From NCBI GenBank assembly GCA_040500365.1, contig CP148031.1, positions 682,001 through 746,000 of the forward strand: a DNA stretch of 64,000 nucleotides, given 5' to 3'. Of this stretch, positions 17,070 through 25,150 are shown in pieces. Source of the DNA: Dehalobacter alkaniphilus (lineage in GTDB: Bacteria; Bacillota; Desulfitobacteriia; Desulfitobacteriales; Syntrophobotulaceae). The notes beneath the pieces were generated by a model. It saw nothing but the letters and a program-made list of their open reading frames with translations, was not told where the DNA came from and ran no database searches. Each line of letters opens with the position of its first letter. Position 1 is the stretch's first letter. A program made the position numbers and the translations under genes.

Positions 17070-17323
17070 AATGAGTTAATCACGACGTTACCTCATGAAC
17101 TTCCACTTGCTACCGACACTGGCGATGGTGACTACTACAAGGAACCAACGAAATAAGACCGGACGCTCGGCGCTTGCCCGAAGGAACTTTTGTTATCTGC
17201 GGATCAAAAAGTCCCTTCGGTCCTCCAGCTTACTTATTTGCTCGTGTCACTGGGATGCCAGCGCGCATATCCTCGGCCTTAAGCCTGCGGTATCCCGCGT
17301 GGCACCCTGACACTTAACTCATT
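17070..17323. repeat. 254-bp GC-richer segment bounded by inverted repeats (MITE-like)
   Basis: AATGAGTTAA at 17070-17079 is mirrored by TTAACTCATT at 17314-17323. The interior is clearly richer in G+C than its AT-rich flanks, is full of internal hairpins (for example GAAGG-AACTTTTG against CAAAAAGT-CCCTTC), and has no convincing gene. Origin unknown; a non-autonomous transposon or structured RNA are both possible. Confidence 0.45.
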
Positions 17324-17402
17324 ACTTTGATCAAATCAAACTTTAAGATGCATCTATTTTAGATTCATCTTTATCCTCCTGACTTTAGGAGAAAGGAGGT
17401 CG

Positions 17403-17446
17403 AAAATCGCCGGAACGTTTGAAATACAAGCGTTTCGGCGATTTTA
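17403..17446. terminator. Bidirectional terminator-like hairpin
   Basis: AAAATCGCCG pairs with CGGCGATTTT, extended by AACG/CGTT around a 13-nt loop. It lies directly after the stop of the minus-strand ORF remnant ending at 17457, which it probably served. Confidence 0.7.
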
Positions 17447-17456
17447 AAATGTCCTA

Positions 17457-17642
17457 TTATTTCAGGTTTATCGTCAGATCCAGCTTGGTACATGAGCGGA
17501 ACTTTGTCAAAGTAATATTGGTTTTAAGGAGCTTCAGAATCTTAGCTAGATCAAGGTAAGCCTGGGAGACTTGTGTAGGAGTTACGACATTGTTAGGGTA
17601 TTCTCCCTGAACCAACCCTAATGGCTCATGAATGGCTTCCAT
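17457..17642 (-). pseudogene. 3' remnant of an unidentified gene
   Basis: 61 codons running to a stop that is directly followed by a terminator hairpin, so this looks like the tail of a former gene whose upstream part was replaced by transposase debris. The ATG lacks a ribosome site. I do not recognise the sequence (it contains EAIHEPLGLVQGEYPNN). Confidence 0.35.
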
Positions 17643-17654
17643 TATTCTGGCAGC

Positions 17655-18330
17655 TGAGGCATTCTTTTGATGAATCTACTAACCCTCGGGCGACTCCTAG
17701 ACGATGTAATACCCAATTGATAGAGCATTTCCAGCATGGATTCGCCTTTCATCGGGCTACCATTATCAGAATGCAAGACCAAAGGTTCTTCTTGTCGGGT
17801 TATATTCTGAGCCATGACTGCCCACCGAATGAGTTGACTGGCATGTTCCGCACTTTCTTCGATCCAGACTTCCCATCCGACAATGTCTCGGCTAAAGATG
17901 TCCAGGATGAGATATAAATAGAAGTAGATTCCTCTAACAGGGCCTGGCAAATATGTAATATCCCAAGACCGTACACGATTAGGTTCGGTCGCACAATGCG
18001 TGGATTTAGGTCTGCTGGAGGGTGCCTTACAACGTCCACGATGATTCTGTTCACCTGCTTCATGCATGACTCGATAGAAGGTTGATTCGGAGGCGATGTA
18101 GATACCTTGGTCCGCAAGCATCGGGACAATCTGACTGGGTGGTAAACTTTGAAATTCAGGTTAGTTGACTAATTCTAGAATCTCCTTGCATTCTGCTTCC
18201 GTAAGTTTATTCGCTGGTTCAGAGCGCTTTGCCAAGGGTCTCCGATCTGCTTCAGGTGCCCCATTCTTACACTAACGTTGCAATGTTCGTACCGATATGC
18301 CAATTTCTTTACAAGCCATCTGTTGGTGTG
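17655..18330 (-). pseudogene. Decayed IS3/IS481-like integrase-type transposase
   Basis: Reading leftwards from about 18320, a transposase frame can be followed: an HTH end (CKEIGISVRTLQR), then a stop codon where Trp is expected, a second stop at about 18167, then a longer open stretch (18121-17642) with the WDITYLPGP and HSDNGSPM motifs of an rve integrase core. It breaks off after SRPRVS, before the catalytic Glu. Two nonsense codons and a missing C-terminus make it inactive. It abuts the rdhA1 promoter region. Confidence 0.8.
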
Positions 18331-18334
18331 CTCA

Positions 18335-18425
18335 TATATTGTATATCCCTGCACATCAAAATTAATAGAGTAGTTTTATAATAATTATTAGGCACGTGCA
18401 ATTATTATTAAGGAGGAAGATTCGA
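18335..18425 (+). promoter_or_regulatory. rdhA1 promoter and leader
   Basis: TATAAT at 18377-18382 is the -10 (predicted +1 near 18389). The -35 position is poor. An imperfect inverted repeat TGTATATCCCTGCACA is centred at 18347.5, which is -41.5, the class II position of Crp/Fnr activators. The leader contains the palindrome GCACGTGC and the site AAGGAGG about 9 nt before ATG. The arrangement is conserved base for base at rdhA2. Confidence 0.55.
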
Positions 18426-20081
18426 ATGGGAGAAATCAACAGGAGGAATTTTTTAAAAGCCTCGATGCTTGGAGCAGCTGCAGCTGCTGTAGCCTCGGCA
18501 TCTGCGGTGAAGGGGATGGTTAGCCCCTTGGTGGCTGATGCTGCGGACATCGTGGCTCCGATCACGGAAACCTCAGAATTTCCATACAAGGTGGATGCAA
18601 AGTACCAACGTTACAATAGTCTGAAGAACTTCTTTGAAAAGGCTTTCGACCCGGAAGCAAACAAGACTCCTATTAAGTTTCATTACGACGATGTTTCCAA
18701 AATCACAGGCAAGAAAGATACGGGGAAAGACCTGCCCACGCTTAATGCGGAAAGACTTGGGATCAAAGGGCGTCCGGCGACACATACAGAAACAGCCATG
18801 CTTTTCTTTACTCAACATTTTGGTGCCATGCCACCCCAGCGCCATAATGAAGCAGGCTGGACCCCAGTGGAAGCGGCCTTGAACGCCGGAGCCTGGGCTG
18901 TAGAATTTGATTTTTCCGGATTTAACGCAACAGGTGGTGGTCCGGGAAGTTTAATCCCGTCTTATCCCATAAATCCTATGACCAATGAAATGGCTAAAGA
19001 GCCTGTCATAGTATCCGGTTTGTACAACTGGGACAATAGCGATGCTGAAGGTGTGCGACAACAAGGCCAACAGTGGAAATTCAAATCAAAGGAAGAAGCC
19101 AGTAAAATCGTTAAAAAGTCAGTCAAGTTCCTGGGAGCCGATCTGGTCGGCATCGCACCCTATGACGAGCGTTGGACCTATTCTAACTGGGGCAGGGAGA
19201 TTCCAAAACCTTTTAAAATGCCCGACGGCAGAACTAAATATTTTCCATGGGATTTGCCAAAGATGATGTCAGGCGGGGGAGTAGAAGTTTTCGGACATGC
19301 AGAATTTGAACCTGATTGGGAGAAGTATGGAGGTTTCAAACCAAAAAGTGTGATTGTCTTCATTCTTGAAGAGGATTACGAAGCTATACGCACCTCACCG
19401 TCAGTCATTGCCAGTGCCACGGTGGGGAAAACTTACTCCAATATGGGAGAAGTAGCTTACAAAATCGCTGTTTTTCTGAGGAAGCTTGGCTATTATGCAG
19501 TGCCGGCAGGAAACGATACCGGAATGAGTGTTCCTATGGCCGTTCAGGCCGGGCTTGGAGAAGCAGGTAGAAACGGACTTTTAATTACCCAGAAATTCGG
19601 TCCGAGACATCGCATCGCCAAAGTCTACACCGACCTGGAACTTGCTCCGGACAAGCCGAAAAAATTCGGGGTACGCGAGTTCTGCCGCCTGTGCAAAAAA
19701 TGTGCGGATGCCTGCCCCGCCCAGGCCATCTCCCACGAGAAAGACCCTAAGGTTCTGCAGCCAGAGGATGTTGAGGTATCCGAAAATCCATATACTGAAA
19801 AATGGTATGTTGATTCCGAACGCTGCGGCTCTTTCTGGGCCTATAACGGTAGTCCCTGCGTAAATTGTGTAGCTGTATGTTCGTGGAACAAAGTCGAGAC
19901 CTGGAACCACGATGTGGCCAGAATAGCCACTCGAATACCATTGCTTCAGGATGCAGCCCGCAAGTTTGATGAATGGTTCGGCTATAACGGGCCTGTAAAC
20001 CCTGATGAAAGACTTGAATCGGGTTATGTTCAGAACATGGTCAAAGACTTCTGGAATAATCCTGAGTCTATAAAACAATAG
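18426..20081 (+). CDS. rdhA: Reductive dehalogenase catalytic subunit, PceA/DcaA type (copy 1)
   Basis: 551 residues. Twin-arginine signal (Arg6-Arg7, RRNFLK) with expected cleavage near residues 39-40, just before DIVAPITET. Two C-terminal Fe-S motifs: Cys420/423/426/430 (CRLCKKCADACP) and Cys467/478/481/485. The corrinoid-binding core lies between. It would remove halogens from an organohalide as terminal electron acceptor on the outer membrane face. From memory it is very close to PceA of Desulfitobacterium/Dehalobacter and to DcaA; differences from the second copy cluster at residues 124-150 and 232-370, so the substrate cannot be named. First gene of rdhABC-(small ORF)-T. Confidence 0.95.
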   Translation: MGEINRRNFLKASMLGAAAAAVASASAVKGMVSPLVADAADIVAPITETSEFPYKVDAKYQRYNSLKNFFEKAFDPEANKTPIKFHYDDVSKITGKKDTGKDLPTLNAERLGIKGRPATHTETAMLFFTQHFGAMPPQRHNEAGWTPVEAALNAGAWAVEFDFSGFNATGGGPGSLIPSYPINPMTNEMAKEPVIVSGLYNWDNSDAEGVRQQGQQWKFKSKEEASKIVKKSVKFLGADLVGIAPYDERWTYSNWGREIPKPFKMPDGRTKYFPWDLPKMMSGGGVEVFGHAEFEPDWEKYGGFKPKSVIVFILEEDYEAIRTSPSVIASATVGKTYSNMGEVAYKIAVFLRKLGYYAVPAGNDTGMSVPMAVQAGLGEAGRNGLLITQKFGPRHRIAKVYTDLELAPDKPKKFGVREFCRLCKKCADACPAQAISHEKDPKVLQPEDVEVSENPYTEKWYVDSERCGSFWAYNGSPCVNCVAVCSWNKVETWNHDVARIATRIPLLQDAARKFDEWFGYNGPVNPDERLESGYVQNMVKDFWNNPESIKQ

Positions 20082-20143
20082 TGATTTCAATGTCAAATAT
20101 ATTAATCATAAGGAGAAAATTATTATAAGGAGTGAAAGGTATT

Positions 20144-20461
20144 ATGAATATATATGATGTGCTGATTTGGATGGCACTGGGTATGATTGCATTGCTTATC
20201 CAATACGGAATCTGGCGGTATCTGAAAGGGAAGGGCAAAGATACCATACCTCTTCAAATCTGCGGGTTCCTCGCCAACTTTTTCTTTATATTTGCTTTGG
20301 CCTGGGGATATTCCAGCTTTTCGGAGCGTGAATACCAAGCTATTGGCATGGGATTTATCTTCTTCGGAGGCACGGCACTTATTCCTGCGATTATTACTTA
20401 CAGGCTGGCTAACCATCCGGCAAAAAAAATCAGAGAAAGTTCGGATTCTATTTCTGCTTAG
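20144..20461 (+). CDS. rdhB: Reductive dehalogenase membrane anchor (copy 1)
   Basis: 105 residues, three predicted membrane helices (starting IYDVLIWMALGMIALLIQYG), the PceB pattern. It anchors RdhA to the outside of the cytoplasmic membrane. ATG 20144 follows AAGGAG and GAAAGG; a start 12 nt earlier is open but less likely. 62 nt after rdhA. The first helix carries a conserved Glu-free, uncharged core; acidic SEREY sits between helices 2 and 3. Confidence 0.93.
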   Translation: MNIYDVLIWMALGMIALLIQYGIWRYLKGKGKDTIPLQICGFLANFFFIFALAWGYSSFSEREYQAIGMGFIFFGGTALIPAIITYRLANHPAKKIRESSDSISA

Positions 20462-20487
20462 CAATTAGAGTATCAAGCCATAGGGTT

Positions 20488-20529
20488 AATGAGGCCAGTA
20501 AGTGTCTCTTCAGATACTTACTGGCTCAT
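20488..20529 (+). promoter_or_regulatory. Intercistronic hairpin between rdhB and rdhC (copy 1)
   Basis: A 13-bp stem (GCCAGTAAGTGTC against GATACTTACTGGC, one G-T pair, loop TCTTCA) extended outward by ATGA/TCAT. No T-run follows, so it is more likely an RNA-processing or attenuating structure than a full terminator. An equivalent hairpin with compensatory changes is at 27220-27256. Confidence 0.7.
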
Positions 20530-20568
20530 CTCTATAATCTTCATAATTTTTTAAGAGGTTCATAAGCT

Positions 20569-21855
20569 GTGAAAACAAAGAAAAATAAAGCAGAGTTGGA
20601 AAATAGAAGAGGATGGGAATACTATTATCAATTTTCTTTACTTCTCACTGCCATAATAGCTATTTTATATGGTGTGTTCTGGGCTCCTCAATCGGTTGAT
20701 TACAAGGGAATCATCCAAAAAAATGTTCTCGGCGTTATATCCATAGAAAAAATGATGGGGAATCAGCATGCCTATAAAATCGATACGGCACAGGGACGTT
20801 TCTATGCAGTATGTGATTCGGCTATAGGATATCAATCCAAAGTTGAGGCTATGACTATCGTCAACGAAAAGGGCCTTATAGAGAAAGTTATTATTACTAA
20901 ACAGGGAGAGACTCCGGTTTTTTTTGAAAGGCTCACAGACCAAAAGTATTTTGACGGCTTTCAAGGTCTTGCAATCAAGGAGCCTATTTATTTGGGAGGA
21001 GCATATGGATATTCGGGATATCTGGGTAGTATAAAAACAAATAATTATATTGACCGGGTAACAGGTTCAACAGTGTCGTCACATGCTGTGGCTGAGGCTG
21101 TGAACAAAGGGAATTCTTATTTATCAGGGCAATTTTTTAACACCCAATGGGCCAACCCTTACGATTTATTCCAGCTTAGCTGGAAGGATATGGCCATGAT
21201 TGCGATGTTTTTAATTGCGTTTGCCTCAGCCTTTATCAAGAAGCTCGTAAAAATACGTCTGGCATTCCTGCTGGTTAGTGTCGTGGTGCTTGGTTTTCTC
21301 GTTAATCAGTTTGTGACAGGCAGCTTGCTTCTTTCAGCAATTACGTTGCAGATTCCCAGGATAACTAACCTGAAATGGTATGTGCTTATGGCCGGGTCTC
21401 TCGGATTTATTATCCTTTTAGGAAAAAATCTGTATTGCGCTTGGATTTGTCCTTTTGGAGCAGTACAGGAGATTCTTAACAAGGCTGCAGGGTTCAAATC
21501 TCTGAATATTTCCCAGAAGACTATTAAAATACTCAGGCTGGTAGCTCCGACCATTTTATGGGTTGCACTTCTGCTGGGCACATTACTGGGTGACTATGGG
21601 ACATTGGATTACCAGCCTTTTGGCGCGCTCTTCCTGTTCAAATCGGTATGGTTAATGTGGTTGATGTTACCGATCTTCTTGTTTATGAGCTTATTTATTA
21701 GCCGTTTTTATTGTAAATTCTTCTGTCCGGTAGGATTTATTTACAATTTGCTTAACCGTTGGCGAAATGAGGAGGTAAGAATATGGAAACAGAGAGTAGA
21801 TCGATTGAAACGCAAAAAAAAGGAAGAACAAGAGACCTGGTCTTCACACTCTTGA
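20569..21855 (+). CDS. rdhC: RdhC, NosR/NirI-like membrane flavoprotein
   Basis: 428 residues. One N-terminal helix, then an exocytoplasmic FMN-binding domain with the motif VTGSTVSS; Thr168 falls at the position known to bind FMN covalently in PceC. Five or so further helices follow, with CAWICP (Cys290/294) and CKFFCP (Cys382/386) on the cytoplasmic side. A role in electron transfer from menaquinol to RdhA has been proposed for the family; it is not proven. GTG start 20569 with AAGAGG upstream. Complete, unlike the second copy. Confidence 0.92.
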   Translation: MKTKKNKAELENRRGWEYYYQFSLLLTAIIAILYGVFWAPQSVDYKGIIQKNVLGVISIEKMMGNQHAYKIDTAQGRFYAVCDSAIGYQSKVEAMTIVNEKGLIEKVIITKQGETPVFFERLTDQKYFDGFQGLAIKEPIYLGGAYGYSGYLGSIKTNNYIDRVTGSTVSSHAVAEAVNKGNSYLSGQFFNTQWANPYDLFQLSWKDMAMIAMFLIAFASAFIKKLVKIRLAFLLVSVVVLGFLVNQFVTGSLLLSAITLQIPRITNLKWYVLMAGSLGFIILLGKNLYCAWICPFGAVQEILNKAAGFKSLNISQKTIKILRLVAPTILWVALLLGTLLGDYGTLDYQPFGALFLFKSVWLMWLMLPIFLFMSLFISRFYCKFFCPVGFIYNLLNRWRNEEVRIWKQRVDRLKRKKKEEQETWSSHS

Positions 21856-21926
21856 TCCTTATTTTCGCAGTCGCCCATTTTGTTGTAATGCTTCAGTCAG
21901 TAGGAATCCTGAGGGCTGACCGTTGA
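21783..21926 (+). CDS. Small membrane ORF (47 aa) overlapping the rdhC 3' end
   Basis: ATG 21783 lies inside the end of rdhC in another frame and has a near-perfect GAGGAGG site exactly 7 nt upstream. It encodes 47 residues: a charged N-terminus (METESRS..., many Arg/Lys), one membrane helix (LVFTLLILIFAVAHFVVML) and a short polar tail. It ends 56 nt before the rdhT start. The ribosome site and clean amphipathic layout argue that it is translated as part of the operon. Function unknown. Confidence 0.6.
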   Translation: METESRSIETQKKGRTRDLVFTLLILIFAVAHFVVMLQSVGILRADR

Positions 21927-21982
21927 AATTTTCCTGAGAAAGTAGCGTATCAAATAGACATAACGAGGGAGGAATCGTGATA

Positions 21983-22933
21983 ATGAAACAGTTCGAACTT
22001 GGACAATATAAGGGTCTAAATGTCAAGCGTTTTGATACAACAGTCCAAGAAGAGGAGATTCAGCAAGCCTTAGATTATATCATAGGCTCTTTTGATGAAA
22101 TTGAAGAAGAAAAAAGAAATGAGCCTATTAAAACAAACGATTATGTAATCGTGGATATTGACGGTTTTGAAAAGGATGCAACAGTCCCGGTTATAAGAAG
22201 CCTCGATACAAAATTAAGAGTAGGCAGTGAAGGTGTATTTCAAGAAGTTAGTGCAAATCTCCTAGGGAAGAAAATGGGCGACACAGTGACCTTTGAGGCA
22301 GTTATTCAGCCCGATGCCTTAGAATTTCAGCGTTGGTGGGGAAGCGAGATTAGATTTACTGTTAAGATTAAGAGCGTTTTTGTGGTGAAGAAATCAGAAT
22401 TGACTGAGGAATTAATTAGGAAAATTGAACCTGATCTAAAAAACCTGGAAGACTTAAAAAATATGCTGGCCCTAAAAATCACTCACGAAAAAGAGGGGAA
22501 GGAACGGGAGGCAAATATTCTCTTGATTTTTCAAGCTTTAGTTAAGCAATGTAAGTATGAATTTGATGAAGAAGAATTGGATTCAGCTGCTGAAGATTTA
22601 TATAAGAAATTTACTGAAGAACTCAAAATAGTTGATGATATGGAACTTATGGAATATTTGATCCATAGAAAAATAACTGCAGACCAATTGCTGGTCGAAT
22701 GTAAGGAAGAGGCATCCAGAAGGATTCTCTGGGAACTTATGATAAATTCTGTGATTGAGAAAGAAGAGATAAATCTTACTCCGGATGAAATCAAATATCT
22801 TGAAAAGCGAATTAACGAAAGCCGACAAAACGGTCAACTCCCCGAAGAGTTTATGGACATCAATTTTTTACAGGCACCGTATTTACGAAAAAAAACAATG
22901 GACTATTTGCTAGAAATCAATTTGGCAAGTTAA
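21983..22933 (+). CDS. rdhT: RdhT, trigger-factor-like chaperone
   Basis: 316 residues resembling trigger factor but lacking the ribosome-binding N-terminal domain: a PPIase-like FKBP fold (about residues 40-125, with VIVDIDGF and GKKMGDTVTFE) and a long helical C-terminal chaperone region. PceT is known to bind the PceA Tat signal peptide and aid folding before export; the same role is inferred here. ATG 21983 (GGAGG 10 nt upstream) is preferred; GTG 21977 is closer to the site. Directly followed by an inverted IS3-type remnant. Confidence 0.92.
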   Translation: MKQFELGQYKGLNVKRFDTTVQEEEIQQALDYIIGSFDEIEEEKRNEPIKTNDYVIVDIDGFEKDATVPVIRSLDTKLRVGSEGVFQEVSANLLGKKMGDTVTFEAVIQPDALEFQRWWGSEIRFTVKIKSVFVVKKSELTEELIRKIEPDLKNLEDLKNMLALKITHEKEGKEREANILLIFQALVKQCKYEFDEEELDSAAEDLYKKFTEELKIVDDMELMEYLIHRKITADQLLVECKEEASRRILWELMINSVIEKEEINLTPDEIKYLEKRINESRQNGQLPEEFMDINFLQAPYLRKKTMDYLLEINLAS

Positions 22934-22953
22934 TCTATCCTATCTTTTAAGAT

Positions 22954-23746
22954 TATCCTGGCAGTCAAGGGTCTTCGGCTTCGCCTCCGATGAACGAGCG
23001 TTGCTCGCCCTTGACAACGGCCAAACGACTTCGCTAAGCGGCTCTTCGTTGATATTCATAGTATCTCTTTAAGAATTCAACTGGTGTTATGTTGCCTAAT
23101 GCTTGGTGTCTTCGCTTTCGATTGCAGAAGCCTTCTATATACTAGAATATATCATTTCTTGCTTCTATCAAGTTCTTGTACTTCCTGTGATGTAGCCTTT
23201 CTGATTTGATGGTACTGAAAAAGGTTTAATTTCATTTTGCTCCAGTTCTTTGATATAGGCTGCACTACAATCTTGGCTTCCTTGGTCAGAGTGATGGATT
23301 AATCCTTCGTCCGGCCTGTGCCGCTTTAAACCATTCCTTAGTGCTTCCAAGCATAGTTCTGTTCTCATATGGTCTGCTATTGCCCAACCGACGATTTCTT
23401 TATGAAATAAATCCTTAATGGCTGCCAGATATAGTTTTCCATTTCCAATTGCAAATTGGGTTATGTCCGTCACCCAGACGGTATTGGGTGCATCTGCTTT
23501 AAAGTTCTGATTAAGAAGATTTGACGCTTGCTTGGTCCTCGGCTATCCCAATCATAGAAACCACTCCGGGACACATCTAATGTTTCGCACATCTTCTCAA
23601 CCGGAAAGCCGGAGCTGCTCGCTTTCTTGATGATTCATAAACTATTTGTATCAGCCGTACGATATCTTTCTTAAATTGTTCGTCATAACGTTTCCCATTT
23701 TTGCTCATTTTTTCATCCTCCACAGGTTTATTTTACTCCCTGTACA
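22954..23746 (-). mobile_element. Degenerate IS3-family element (copy 2, inverted)
   Basis: On the minus strand the left end TGTACAGGGAGTAAAAT (from 23746) leads into an orfA start (MSKNGKRYDEQFKKDIVRLIQ), then jumps by deletion into orfB (QFAIGNGKLYLAAIKDLFHKEIVGW and SDQGSQ catalytic motifs, 23473-23168), ending at the right end near 22954. Frameshifts and deletions break both genes. It closes the first rdh operon. Confidence 0.82.
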
Positions 23747-23770
23747 TTAAAATTAATAGAATAGTTTTAA
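23741..23770 (+). promoter_or_regulatory. Orphan fragment of an rdhA promoter
   Basis: The 30 bp starting TGTACATTAAAATTAATAG are almost identical to the sequence upstream of rdhA2 (25075-25104) and close to that of rdhA1, but they are followed by transposase DNA instead of a gene. The TGTACA is at the same time the tip of IS3 copy 2. Confidence 0.6.
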
Positions 23771-23796
23771 CCTGAGTTTTGCAGTAAAAATATATA

Positions 23797-23845
23797 AAAA
23801 AGCTCTGTCAGTACAGCATTTATGCGGACTGCAGAGCTCTTTTTG
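23797..23845. terminator. Hairpin with A/T-rich flanks
   Basis: AAAAAGCTCTG pairs with CAGAGCTCTTTTT across a loop of about 25 nt; T-run on the right and A-run on the left. It lies between the orphan promoter and the decayed transposase and probably protects that element from read-through. Confidence 0.6.
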
Positions 23846-23871
23846 GCATATTAGTGTTGTATATTCAGACT

Positions 23872-24911
23872 TTATTTTGTGGTATTGCAAAATCTTTTCA
23901 TTTCTGATGTAATCATAATTTTATTCCCTAAGTCAATGCCGAAGACTCCTTCCAACGACTGCAGGATTTCATCCCTGTAATCAAACAGGTAGAAATTCCG
24001 GTATTTCACCAGTTTCCTTGACGAACTTTATGTTTTTGATATATCCAGCAGCACCGATACTGGTAGCCCTTGTATATTTACCAGGATTGGCAATTAAATC
24101 TTTTGCCTTTGCAAGGACAAGTGCCCTTACTTTTTTCTGTTTTTCTGCATATTTTTTTGAATATTAGGCCATTTGTTTCTGATAAATGGTCATTTTCAAG
24201 GTGCGTTTTCCCTGCGTGTTTTCTAGTTGTATGGTTTTTGCATATACTCTGGATTTGTGGGTGAAAATAACTTCCTCTCCAGCCTTATCTATTTCCTTAG
24301 TATGAATGTATCCATCGAGATATCCTTTTTTACCCTGCGGATGATCGGAAGAAGAGAGGTCTTTTCGCTTTCTCCTCCGGAAAAGGTATTGAAAGCCATA
24401 GGAATGCCGTTTGAGTCTATGAAAAGACCCATCTGGACAATCGGATCAGGGCGGTGTTCCTTTGATGGTCTTTTTTTCGTAATCCTTTGTTTCCAGAATA
24501 CCGTTATCATCATATTCGTCCTCATCATTGTAAGGAATCTCAAAGTAATAATTTGTGACATCTGTATTCGATGTTTAGACGTTTCTGCTTATTCTGAAGA
24601 AAAGTATTGATGCCAAGCAGAGAATAAATACGCTTAGGAATAGCATATCCCAAGTTATTTCTGAAAGATGCATTATCTGCAAGGCGCAGGTTAATGGCAA
24701 CTTTAATTTTTCGCTCGGGAGGAAGAACAGAAAGGTTGCGTTCTTTTGCAATAGACTTAAAGTGGGCAATTGGATCATCGTATATTTTTTTCAAATCATC
24801 AAGGTAACCGATCTTTTCTACGGTTTTATGTTTAACCTCACCATTAATTTGTTAACCCTGTACAAAAGACAGGAATGCTCTTCCGTTACTAACACTCTTT
24901 TTAAGAAACAT
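23872..24911 (-). pseudogene. Decayed IS1634/IS4-like transposase
   Basis: From ATG 24911 the frame reads MFLKKSVSNGRAFLSFVQG and hits a stop at codon 20, resumes with KHKTVEKIGYLDDLKKIYDDPIAHF, and continues through DDE-type segments (GLFIDSNGIPMAFNTFSGGESEK, read in pieces) in shifted frames, ending at 23872. The element lies between two near-identical 29-bp promoter fragments. Inactive. Confidence 0.7.
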
Positions 24912-25059
24912 GGCAATCACCTCTATATACTATATATAGATATTTCAGCATATTATACAACAATATATAACAATATAATCCATAAACATTGACATTAAAA
25001 TAGCCCGTAATATAGGGCTTGGAAAAGTGTTTCCTATTTATTTTTTTGAAAAAAATGGA

Positions 25060-25150
25060 TATATTGTATATCTTTGTACATTAAAATCAATAGAATAGTT
25101 TTATAATAATTTACAGGCACGTGCAATTATTATAAAGGAGGAAGATTGGA
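25060..25150 (+). promoter_or_regulatory. rdhA2 promoter and leader
   Basis: TATAAT at 25102-25107 puts +1 near 25114. The inverted repeat TGTATATCTTTGTACA (25065-25080) is centred at 25072.5, exactly -41.5, as at rdhA1 but with better symmetry (TGTA/TACA). GCACGTGC and AAAGGAGG are conserved in the leader. Confidence 0.55.

Noticed and set aside
17095..17310. 71-codon plus-strand ORF inside the 254-bp inverted-repeat element
   Set aside because: No ribosome site, low-complexity basic peptide, and the DNA is dominated by hairpins; more likely non-coding.
16859..17323. Group II intron or its 3' end
   Set aside because: GTGCG occurs near 16877, but no domain V hairpin, no maturase and no AC/AY boundary could be found.
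18350..18370. CprK dehalobox (TTAAT-N4-ATTAA) at the rdhA promoters
   Set aside because: The AT-rich stretch has TTAA and AAT fragments but no correctly spaced pair of half-sites in either operon.
23772..24700. Plus-strand ORFs at 24070-24610
   Set aside because: They are antisense to the decayed IS1634/IS4-like transposase and have no supporting features.
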